The notes below the pieces were generated by a model. The model searched no databases. It saw only the letters and a program-made list of their open reading frames with translations, and had not been told where the DNA came from. Positions 46,543 to 56,399 of a stretch of DNA of 60,000 bases are shown in pieces. The stretch is from assembly GCA_903813345.2 (NCBI GenBank), contig CAIIXF020000001.1, positions 23,333,915-23,393,914 on the forward strand, in the 5' to 3' direction. Source of the stretch: Owenia fusiformis (lineage: Eukaryota; Annelida; Polychaeta; Sabellida; Oweniidae). How positions within the stretch are numbered: position 1 is the first letter of the stretch; every line of letters begins with the position of its first letter. The position numbers and the translations under genes are program-made.

Positions 46543-47734
46543 GTTTCTGCATCGTCACTACTATTGAAAGCTTATGTTGATATTGTAGCAGTGTTTTTTA
46601 AGTTCTTTTTGTTGGTACAATTAGTTTCCAAACCCTATACTTATATCGATCTGACACACAGTTTTAGTGCAGGTTTAAGTGATTTTTGTTGATTATTAAA
46701 CGCAAAGAGCACATGTGTCTCGAACTCGCAACATTGTGGATACAGAGCCCATTCACATAGTTTGACATGCTGGTGCTCTGAACCAGCTTGTTAGTTAATA
46801 TCTGACCAAGAGATAGCTTGCTTTCCCGATGAAGAAACGTTATCTGCAGCTTTTATGAGTACTATAGTATCTACAACTATTTTTGATCTTATGAGTATTG
46901 GATATCATTATTTTTCTTCAACATGTATTTTAATGACTTCAGTATGAATGGAATGTCCCTCGGAGTTGTGGTCGTTGATGAGGAATTGGTCATTGAACGG
47001 TGTGGATGCTGTTTATTCCCATATATTTATATTTTGTTTGCCAGTTTTACACTTTACAGTTTGCTTTTCCCACTAGGTTGCTTTACACTTTTTTCCTTTC
47101 TCATTTGTCATTTTTGTTTATATTTAGTAAGGATATGATACGCAGGTCTCTCCTTCTGTGTGATCACCTGTCTAGAAGATAATTCAACTGCATGAAGAAC
47201 ATTTCGTTGACATGATGCACAGTGAAAGGTTTTCCACACATTTACATTTTCGTTTAAAAGAGCTTTAATTCCGTTATATACTCAGATCAAGGCCAATTTA
47301 GCATACATTTCGCTCTCAAAAATCACTGTGCAATAATGGATTTCAAAGAAATGTTTAACGTTTTCAATAATCTTTTTTCTTTTTGATGAAATGTAGTTAT
47401 TTATTCTAAAAATCAATCGATGTCATACACAAAATGCATTTAAGTGGTGTAAAGTACAGAAACAGAGTAAAAATATGTATTTTAGAATATCACCATGTGT
47501 TACCCCACTGCAGCGCCTCTTGCCCATGTTTATATCAATATAAAACATGATATCATACACCAAATATGCATTTATGTCAAATTATGTGGTTTAAAATACA
47601 GAAAAATAGATAACATTCTCCTTAGAATACCACCTTGTGTAACCCCACTTTACTGCCTTTTGCCCCTGTTTATATCAATATAAAAGGTAGCATGTAACCT
47701 TCCTTGTAACATGTGTAAAAGTTTCAAGAAAATC
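46543..47734. other. Interior of the large inverted-repeat element, no gene seen
   Basis: The open frames here are short and T-rich (hydrophobic by composition) and have no family features. Near 47490-47690, two diverged blocks repeat CACCATGTGTTACCCCACTG, CGCCTCTTGCCCATGTTTAT and TTTATATCAATATAAAA, resembling the region just outside the right array. Confidence 0.4.
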
Positions 47735-48205
47735 AGTAAAGTGGTTTTCCTGGAATCACAATGACAAGATTTATCCAAAAAACTTCCAAGATGGCCGCCA
47801 GAATGCAAGATGGCCACCGAAAGGTTAATTAGCTCTAGAACTTCTTACTATGTAATATGTGTGAAAATTTGAAGTAAATCCGTTTGGTTTTCCTGAAATC
47901 GTGATGAAAAGATTTATCTTTAAACTTCCAAGATGGCTGCCAGAATGCAAGATGGCCACCGAAAAAATAATGAGGTCTAGGACTTTTTACCATGTTACAT
48001 GTGTGAACATTTGAAGTACATCTGTTATGTGGTTTTTGTGGAATCGCGATGACAATATTTATCTGAAAAAAATTCCAAGATGGCTGCCAGAATGCAAGAT
48101 GGCCGCCGCAAAGTTAATCAGCTCTAGAATTTCTTACCATGTAACATATGTGAAAATTTGAAGTAAATCCGTCTAATGGTTTACCTGGAATCGTGATGAC
48201 AAGAA
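47735..48205 (-). repeat. Right subterminal array, about four units of the 147-bp repeat (inverted)
   Basis: The units are the reverse complement of the left array, with CCTGGAATCACAATGACAAG, AAGATGGCCGCCAGAATGCAA, CTCTAGAACTTCTTAC and GTGTGAAAATTTGAAGTAAA recurring at about 47740, 47890, 48035 and 48180. Confidence 0.9.
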
Positions 48206-48395
48206 AGTGAGACTTCAGAATGCCACCTTGTCTAACCCCGTTTTGGTGCCTTTTGCCCCTGTTTACATCAATAGAAGAGGTGTTTTCTTTAAGAGGGAAG
48301 TCTGTTCTTTCAAACGGTACAATCATTTTATGTGGGAAAGTACCGGACAACAAAACCCCTTTTCTAGAGCCCTTTTGGAAATCAGATCGGGGACT

Positions 48396-49156
48396 ATATC
48401 CCTCTTAATAAACGACCACCCAGCTGGAAAGGCAGCCAACCTGAAATATGATTTTTCCTCTTAATAAAGGCTGATGGGCGTTCATTTTCAAATAAACGTC
48501 CATACAGAATAAAGACTTAGTGGGCATATTAGGGAGAAACTCCGGTATCGTATATGACAGAAAAGTCAATTGTGGTTAAAGAGGAGGTTCTCGAGTAAAA
48601 TGTAAAAAATATAATATGTACTTCAATATGATGAAAGAATATATTATACATTAATATGTTATTGTTCTTTAGTATAGTCCATTGACAAGAGCAATTTCGA
48701 CATGTAACTACTGTTATAGGACCCCGGGTATAGGACTAAGTATTGTAGTTCCGTTGATATTGAATATACCCATCGAAAGTTATGGTAGCCCAACTCCAAG
48801 CCATAATTACACAAATAAGCTGTTTGTAATTGGAAGAGCTCTTGTTGCTTTTCCTAGAATGTCTATAAAAAGGGTTAAATTAAATCTAATTTAGAAGGAA
48901 TCAGGAATCATAGATCTCGTCTTAAATTAGTTGTGCTATTAAAGGTCACTATAAACTTAAACTAAGGTGCGCTACCATCTGAGAAAGAAACTTGGACATT
49001 TTCGATACCGTTTGAATTAATCTAATCTAATCATAAAGTATTAAAATCCAAGGAGTTGATCTTCTCTTAAAGGATCACATTCTTGCGGTTGAACTACTTT
49101 TTTTTTATTTGTAATATATATTCATTATCATTATTTTTCACTTACAATTTACAATA
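48396..49156. other. Intergenic stretch, nothing recognised
   Basis: AT-rich sequence with a few short open frames and no repeat or gene signal I can support. Confidence 0.4.
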
Positions 49157-49232
49157 CCCGCTATGGCTCAGTGGCAGAGAGAGTCAAGGTTACCAATATC
49201 GCTTGGCCCCGGGTTCGATTCCCGGTTCAGAC
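49157..49232 (+). other. tRNA-like sequence (probable SINE head)
   Basis: It has an A-box-like TGGCTCAGTGG and a perfect T arm CCGGGTTCGATTCCCGG at tRNA-like spacing. The acceptor strands (CCCGCTA and TTCAGAC) do not pair and the anticodon arm is irregular, so this is not a functional tRNA gene. Downstream comes the repeat body shared with 54262-54445. It most likely is the head of a tRNA-derived SINE. Confidence 0.6.
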
Positions 49233-49274
49233 AGGTTTGTTTGTGCGTTATGTAATTCTGGGTGTTTGACTGTA

Positions 49275-50150
49275 GTGTGCGCCAAAACTCCAGAAAATCC
49301 CATTAACTGATGTTGAGGTAGGTTACTATGATTTGACCCATAGTCATTATAGATTGGTTCATTGACTATTCACTTTTACTTGTCTGCACTTAAAAAAGTG
49401 ACACGAAAGGGCTAAACGGCTTACACCAAGGTGCGACCGTCAAAAAGATGAGTTTGACAAAAATCTTTTTTTTCAAATAATAGCAGCGAGTATATGAAAT
49501 AGGAGGCACATTTGATATTGATATGTATGATAGTCCATTTGGGGGTGGTCATTTTTATTGAAAACAATAATATTGAAGAATTATACATTTCTGACCTTAA
49601 AATGCCATTTTAATGCGAAAGTCAGGGTTGCTATTAATTATATTCCTATTTTACCTATTCAATGTTTTCTACATATTACACTTACCATTATATTCATTTT
49701 TGGCAAAGTAAATAATAATGGGGCTCACACAAGGATCCACTTTATTTACAACTTTTTCATATTTAGTGATGTTTTGAAAAATCACTACGTTTAACAGAAA
49801 ATTATTTGTTATAAAATGTTAAACAAAATAATGATTATGTGTTTGTTTCATTGTATCAACTGAAAAATCACAATTCATTGCTCTTGATCTTAGAGCGGCA
49901 GAGCATATACCAGTATGACCAATCTTCAATACAGTTGATCCTTGTGTGATCCCTACTATTATTTACTTTGCCAAAAACTAATATAATGGTTATTCAGATA
50001 TGTGAAAATCATTTGAAAGTCAAAATGAGAATAATATAATTAACTTTTGAATAAAAAAGCATTATAAAGTCAGAAGTACCAAATTTGTACCATAATTGTT
50101 TTTAAGAGAATAACCATACCCTAATGGACTATATCTACATATCAATAACT
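49275..50150 (+). repeat. Composite palindromic repeat, copy 1
   Basis: The first part (49275-49480: GATGTTGAGGTAGGTTAC, AAAGGGCTAAACGGCTTACA, CCAAGGTGCGACCGTC) is followed by a palindrome with arms at about 49505-49780 and 49885-50145 (TTGGCAAAGTAAATAAT, CACACAAGGATCCACTT and inverses). The whole unit recurs in the opposite orientation at 52600-54445. Non-coding. Confidence 0.8.
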
Positions 50151-50503
50151 AAATTTTGCGAAATTTGCTTTAAATTTGCGTTTTTGAAAACGCACCTGCT
50201 GATACTTATTCAATTTAGAACCACAACATAAAGTAACTCTTTCATGAAAAACTTCGTCAGCTTGACAGAAGATTACTGAGTGCAGTCATTAATATGACCT
50301 CATATTTGGATAACCTCTCTTCTGTTATAATTTTACTTGAAATTGGCAAATTTTATTAAAACAAAAATGATCGACTATTACTTTCGAAATGTCAATTGAA
50401 AAGATATATTGCTCTAACCGAATTGTAGTAAAAAATTGATTTGACATATTTATCTAAACAAAACAATATCGGTCCACGTTTTCTTTTTAATGGAATTGTA
50501 GCG

Positions 50504-50574
50504 TGGCTGCTAGTTCAGGCGGTAGAGCATCAGAATCTAGACTAGAAGGTACTAGGTTTGGTTCCCACACAGAG
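50504..50574 (+). other. tRNA-derived SINE head, degenerate
   Basis: TAGTTCAGGCGGTAGAGCAT is a good A-box/D-arm and AGGTTTGGTTCCCAC a mutated B-box (usual GGTTCGANTCC). The stems pair poorly. It is followed by ACCACGCAACTCCTCGAAGG with no further family signal. Not a functional tRNA. Confidence 0.5.
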
Positions 50575-50754
50575 CATTACCACGCAACTCCTCGAAGGAA
50601 CCCTCGGGTCCTTACAGAGTGCCATATTTGCTTATTAAAGTAAATAGACGATTTTGCCACCCTCCCGCCATATTCTTGTGTATCTTTTTAATAATACTAG
50701 CAAGCTACTGTTCGAGTCGGTCACAGCAGCCCCACATGGCCTTAAAAATAATTC

Positions 50755-51850
50755 CAAATACCTGGCTATTGACTTTTAACCTTTTCTGATGCATGAGATG
50801 AACTAGCCCAAAGGCCTTAAAAGGCTTAATACCTAGATATTGACTTTTGACCTTGAATTAACATGACCCATCAATAATGACTTTGACACCAAGTCGCCTA
50901 GTAATGGGTCACCAAGCGTCACAGCATCCCCCGAGTGAAACACCAATACCTAGATATTGACCTTGACCTTGAGATGATCTCAAATTGAACCATTAAATCA
51001 TGACTGACCTCATATCACCTTATCACGAGTCGCCAAGGGCCACATCACGACAGCAGCCCCTGTGGCCTTAAAACGCCAAACACTAAGATATTGAAATTTG
51101 ACCTTAGATTGACCTTGACCTCAGGTCACGTTTCAATGGAGTCAAGTGCAGCAGCCGCCCCAAAACTCCAAATATTTAGATATTGATCTCTGACCTTGAC
51201 CTATAACAATGACACTGATCTCAGGTCACTTTATCATTGGTGATCAAATGTCACAGTGTAGCCTTAAACGAGCCAACTACCTAGATTTTGACCTTTGACC
51301 TCATTATAATTTTGAACCATAGATATTGACTTTGACCTAATGTCACCTTAACATGAGTTGCCAAGGGTTATATTAGCCCCCAGGGCCTCAAAATACCAGA
51401 GATTTTGACCTTGTAGGAATGACCTTGACCTCAGAACACATTAATGGGTCCTCACATGAAGCAGCATCCCCGAAATGCCAAATATTCAGATATTGACCTC
51501 TGACCTTGAGATGACCTTGACCCATACACAGTGACATTAACCGTAGGTCACTTTATCTTTGGTGATCAAATGTTACTGAAGACCCACAGACGCTAACTAC
51601 CTATGACCTAGATATTGACCTTTGACCTTGAAATTACCTTGAAATCACCTTATCATTGGTCGCCAAAGGTCACAATTGTTCTCACGTCAACTTGTTAGAT
51701 ATTGACATTTGACCTTGAAATTTCCTTGATCCATTCAGACCTTGACTTCAGGTCACCTAATCATTGGTTGTGGAGGGTCAAATCAACGGCCATGTGTCTT
51801 AAAAAGCCAACTACCAAAATATTGACATTTTACCTTGAAATAACCTTGAC
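50755..51850 (+). repeat. Irregular array of TGACCTTTGACCTTGA-type repeats
   Basis: At least nine units spaced about 85-140 bases, each with (C)TAGATATTGACCTTTGACCT, TTGAGATGACCTTGACC, CAGGTCACCTTATCATTGG and CGCCAAGGGTCACA. Divergence is substantial. Non-coding. It has dozens of AGGTCA half-sites on the minus strand. Confidence 0.8.
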
Positions 51851-52114
51851 TTTTGTAGAATACACTTTTTATGAACAAAAATGAAACATTCAAAGTTGAA
51901 AACTGACCGTTTGAAAATAAAATTGCTGCTAATGTTTCAAAACGAAGGTATCTGTATTGTAAAAATAGGTACGAAAAATTTCGAACGGAATGCGTGACAT
52001 ATACGTAATTCGCGGAAAAAGTCCGAACGAAATGCGTACATTTTTTTCCGGCGTTCGTATTTTTGCTGTGTAGACGATCTTTTTTAGAAATTTTTCTACA
52101 GAAATATTTTGGCG

Positions 52115-52235
52115 TGACAATTACCAGGTAAAATGCGTATTTGCGTGACATTTTCTGTCACGCAAAAATAACTGGCGTGACTTCGAATTCTTCAGCAAAT
52201 GCGTGACAAATACGCAAATTGCGGGACAGTTGACA
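52115..52235 (+). repeat. GCGTGAC-word dispersed repeat, copy 2
   Basis: Contains CAGGTAAAATGCGTATTTGC, TTTTCTGTCACGCAAAAAT, GGCGTGACTTCGAATTC and TGCGTGACAAATACGC, matching 8820-8905. Further GCGTGAC/CGTACA words extend upstream to about 51980. Confidence 0.65.
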
Positions 52236-52685
52236 GGCCTGAAAAACGTAAATGTTGCAATGAAAGCCCACACATATATTGTTGCATATCAGTCTAGTGC
52301 AGCTGCTACAGGTATCACTCTGACAAACATCGGTGAACAAATCAAACTTGATGTGATGCAAATCGGTATCTTTTAATTTGGCGTCCAAGCAGAATGTTGG
52401 ACAAAATGGCTGTTAGATAAACCATCAATAATTGAATTGTCAAAAGTTGTATTTATAAAATCAATTCCTGCCTCATCACTGTTACACCCATTACTACAAG
52501 ATGTTGTCTCGACTAGATCACTGTCTGCAAGCTAAAAAAAGTATCAAAATCACTTCCTGCTTTATCACAATGAACTTTTGTTACAAATAATTTCAGTAAA
52601 ATGCAAATAGAAGGCCAATTTGATATTAATATGGAAAGATAGTCCACTTTGGTGTGGTTATTTTACTGCAACAACTAAAAATATA

Positions 52686-53660
52686 CAGGGTGACCCAAAA
52701 AAATGCAACCCTCCATTTCTTCAATATTTTTCTTAAATGGAGATAAATTGCTCTGAAATTTGGCACACAAGGACTTCATTCAATGTGGGATCCTCTGGCA
52801 AAGTTTTAATAATCATAGTCTTATATTGATAGAGTTATGGTTGTTTCAAAATATGCTCCAGACATCGTCAATTTCGCTGAAAACAAACTTGCAATGTTCA
52901 AGGAAAACTGTTCATAACACGGATGCATTCTTCCCCATGGGTATGGCTCAAATCTTTGCAGCCATTGCTTGTTGGAGTTCTGCAATTGCTGTAGGGTTAT
53001 TTTCATACACATTGTCCTTTAAATAACCCCATATATAGAAGTCAGGGGCATAGAGATCAAGACTGTGGGATGACCATGGGTTCTCCATCCTAGGAGAGAT
53101 AATCTTCTCATAGAAATGACTAGTGAGCCAGGCTATGCTATCATTAGAAGTGTGAGGAGTAGCTCCATCCTTCTAGAACCACTGTTCTTGTCTATTGAAG
53201 CCTGTATGTCATTTTAGAACTGTCTAGAACTTCCTGGGAAGGCCAATATTGCGCTGTGTGTTAACAGTAACAGTGTTGCCATTATCAACCTCAAACCAAA
53301 AAGGGCTGAGGATTTCATGTTTGGAAATTGGCAGTCCAAGCTGTGCATTTAACAGAATGAAGGGGCCTTTGAAGCACTACATCTGGAATTTGTGATCCCA
53401 GAACACATTATTTCTTGAGTTTACATGTTCAGAAAGAAGTGAGTGTGATTCATCCGAAAACCTAACATTGGAAATGGACGACATTTGGAGCATATTTTGG
53501 AATGACCATAACTCTATCTATATATGACTATGATTATTGAAACTTTACAAGAGGATCCCACATTGAATGAAGTCCTTGTGTGCCGAATTTCAGAGCAATT
53601 AACCTCCATTTAAGAAAAATATTGAAGAAATGGAGGTTTGCATTTTTTGGGGTCACCCTG
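52686..53660. mobile_element. 975-bp mariner/Tc1-like element with about 195-bp inverted ends
   Basis: TA flanks both ends (52684-52685 and 53661-53662). CAGGGTGACCCAAAAAAATGC and its inverse begin arms alike for about 195 bases (AATATTTTTCTTAAATGGAG, CAAGGACTTCATTCAATGTG). The interior encodes a degraded transposase on the minus strand. It is inserted inside another repeat, so it is younger than that copy. Confidence 0.9.
52948..53460 (-). pseudogene. Degraded mariner/Tc1-type transposase
   Basis: Colinear with the catalytic part of DDE transposases. FSDESHSLLSEHVN (first acid) is followed by LGLPISKHEILSPFWFE, GNTVTVNTQ, KDGATPHTSNDSIAWL (second acid) and LDLYAPDFYIWGYLKDNVYE (third acid) to AAMAAKI-type end at TGA 52948. 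Several in-frame stops (for example after HKFQM and PRKF) disable it. The N-terminal DNA-binding region is not recognisable. Confidence 0.85.
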
Positions 53661-54445
53661 TATATGTACATGTATAATGTCTCGTATAATGCCTTTTTAT
53701 TCAAAAGTCAATCATTGTATTCCTATTTAACCTATTAAAGGATTTTTATATATCTGAATAATCGTTATATTCATTTTTTGGCAAAGTAAATAATCATAGG
53801 GTTCACACAAGGATCAACTTTATTGAAGCCTTTTTGTACTGGTATATGCCCTGCAGCTCTAAGAGCAAGAGCAATGAATTGCGATTTTTAGTTGAAACAA
53901 TGAAACAAACACAATACCATCATTTTATTTAATATTTAACAAATAAAATTGTGTTAAACTTAGTATTTTTTTAAATCATCACTAAATATGAAAAAGTTGT
54001 AAATGAAGTGGATCCTTGTGTGACCCCTATAATTATTTACTTTGCCAAAAACTAACATAATGGTAATCTAAACATTTAGAAAACATTGAATAAGTAAAAT
54101 AGGAATATTATCATTAGCAACAGTGACTTTTGAATTAAAATGGCATTTCAAGGTCAGCAATATATAATTCTTCACCACTATTTTTTTAAACAAAAATGAC
54201 CACACCCAAATATACTATCATACATATCAATATCAAATATGCCTCTTATTTCATATACTCACTGCTATTATTTGAAAAACATGATTTTTTCCGAACTCAT
54301 ATTTTTGACGGTTGCACCTTGGGGCAAGCCGTTTAGCCCTTTCGTGTCACCTTTTTAACTGCAGACAAGTGAAAATGAAAAGTCAATGAAATAATCTATA
54401 ATGACTATGGGCCACTTCTTAGTAATCTACCTCAACATCGGTTTA

Positions 54446-56190
54446 GACTAACTAAGCCACTTTGGAAGCGATTTGGCGCATACTACTGGGTGGTTCACGA
54501 CTCGTACAAAAGGCAGTGGTGTGTACCTGTATGTCTGTGTACCTGTGCACACAAAAGAACACAGGGCTCCTTCAAGGAGGGGTTTCTGACTCTATCTTCG
54601 ATAGTAAACTACGTAAAATACGGAACATACCAATGAGGTATTACTCGCCAAATATGGCGGTAACCAAGATATATAAAATAAAATAACGATTCACACATAA
54701 ACACTTTTGGGTACTTAGAGTAGTCGAAAGAGCTACCTCATTATAACAGAGCTATAAAAATATAATAATTGGGACATGTTTGTACAACATAAGCATGCAG
54801 TTTAACTACAACGAGCTCGTGAGCTTGTCAGTTTTGTATACGGAAATAAAAAACAAGGAGCATCGTAAAGTATTGACTTTTCATGCTTTTAGGCATATTA
54901 TATGTAATGTTGATGTAAAAAGTGTGACGGCAATAGAGAATATGATCAGGCGGGATACACTGGCAAGAAAAGGGCATGGCTTTTCGGGAAAGGTCTGGCG
55001 AACGGAATACTCTGGCTGTCACATGCAATACATACATAAACCAAAATGTACACGAACGGCGAATCAAGATTTGGTAATAGATACTAACCGAGTAATACGA
55101 TTGTATTTTGAAAAATAATATCTTGATGAATGCATAAAAAATTATGTTTGCTTTCCACATATTACGATGATATTTTAGCTTATTGCTTCTAAAGGAATCG
55201 TGAGGTATCCAGGACTAGAAAGATAATTAGTTCTAAACACCATTGATTTTCGTTGGTAACAATTTATAGAAATATCGAAAAATTGTTGCAGGTAATTACC
55301 CAAGGAGGATTGGCTCCCAGGATCGACCCTCGATATTTTCTAACAATGAAAACGTCGAAATTTTCTGAAATCAAAACCGACTATAGAATTTTTAAAAAAC
55401 AGTTCAAAAGATTCAAACCAATATCTCGATCATTTCTTGTGAGTTTTGGAATATTTTGTTAAGAAATAAGATCAAAATTCAAGATTCAAATTTTAAAGTA
55501 AACAAAATGGCGACTGTTTGAATTCGAATTTTACGGTATCACGACATGCCCATATATGGGACAGAATATCATCGATGTTGCACTCTGGGAGCCAACCCCC
55601 TAAATTACCAGAGAAATACAGTAGTTGCCTTTTCAGTGTTAAATGTTTTGATAGCTTGTTCAATTACTTTTAACACATTTTTGTTAAAGCCAGAATGTTC
55701 CGAGGAAACATACTTTACCGATTTGTCATTTGCACACCGTAAGACAATCCTATTGACCAGAGTATTCCGCACTATTATACATACATTCATTTGTATTTTT
55801 GGTACCGCCTAGTACCGTACAATTGTACCGGTACGATTGTGCATTGGATGTGAAAATTTGCAGTAAGTGGTAACTTATTTTCTGGCATTTATGGTATCCA
55901 GAAGGATAGAGATGGAGATGGTGTGGCTTACCACGATGGTATAGTTTGTAATTCACAGACTGCGTTTCTGTACAACTTATCCTGAGACAAGATAGATGTC
56001 ACGTCAGTTTAATAAGAGTAACTGTCGCACCACCTATACATTCAGATACTCATAACATCTATCTGTTTCACCTCAGGGCAGAGAAGAAATGAGATGCCAT
56101 GGTTTATTATGATGCCATCTATATACTAGTTGGTGTTGATACTAATGATTTGTTCGCAAAATAGGATTAGATTTAGAGTAACATAAGTGT
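54446..56190. other. Gene-poor stretch with a weak inverted repeat
   Basis: A 112-codon open frame at 54780-55118 (plus) has no recognisable family features. An inverted pair lies at about 55291-55341 (GGTAATTACCCAAGG, GGATTGGCTCCCAG) and 55555-55606 (CTGGGAGCCAACCCCC, TAAATTACC). CGGAATACTCTGG at about 55013 has its inverse near 55767. It may be one decayed palindromic element. Confidence 0.4.
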
Positions 56191-56194
56191 GTGC

Positions 56195-56375
56195 CGCATG
56201 CCCGTAGCCAGCTTTTGGTGGGGAGGGGGTCTAACTTATATAATGATAGTTTGATTTTGGGTCCAAATCTTTTTTTTGGCCCCACAAATAGAAAGAACGT
56301 CCTCCAAGAATGCAACAAAGGTACTTTTAGGTCCACATGTTTTAGAAGATATCGGAGGGGAGGACCCGTCCCCCG
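56195..56375. mobile_element. Half copy of a CGTAGCCAG-type miniature element
   Basis: Left end GCCCGTAGCCAGCTTTTGG and a GGGGAGGGGG tract resemble the hAT-like ends, and an inverse tract (GGGGAGGACCCGTCCCCC) follows. The inner sequence differs from the copies at 17.3 and 20.7 kb. Confidence 0.45.
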
Positions 56376-56399
56376 TTGTGTCTGTGTCGCATCGCTGTG

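Larger units (their letters stand above)
43889..48395. mobile_element. About 4.5-kb inverted-repeat element carrying a CXC-domain gene remnant
   Basis: Ends AGTCCCTGATCTG (43889) and CAGATCGGGGACT (to 48395) are inverted. The arms then match well: GTTTTGTTGTCCGGTAC, CACATAAAATGATTGTACCG and a stretch giving near-identical 79-codon open frames on opposite strands (43921-44160 plus, 48114-48353 minus). Both arms continue into tandem arrays of one 147-bp unit, six copies on the left and four on the right. The interior holds a CXC-domain coding remnant, a small MITE and a short TATGTCACCACC copy. No transposase was recognised and no clean target duplication. The mechanism is unknown. Confidence 0.7.
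52600..54445 (-). repeat. Composite palindromic repeat, copy 2, split by a mariner-like insertion
   Basis: Reverse-complement copy of 49275-50150. The outer arm piece at 52600-52685 (TTTGATATTAATATGG, GATAGTCCACTTTGGTG) is separated from its continuation at 53661 (TAATGCCTTTTTATTC) by the inserted element 52686-53660. The far arm and the GGTGCAACCGTC/GACACGAAAGGGC body (inverted) run to about 54445. Confidence 0.8.

Noticed and set aside
49157-49232. Functional tRNA gene
   Set aside because: The T arm is perfect, but the acceptor strands do not pair and the anticodon arm is malformed.
54780-55118. 112-codon plus-strand frame as a gene
   Set aside because: No recognisable domain, no splice partners, and an overlapping antisense frame of similar length indicates a low-stop region.
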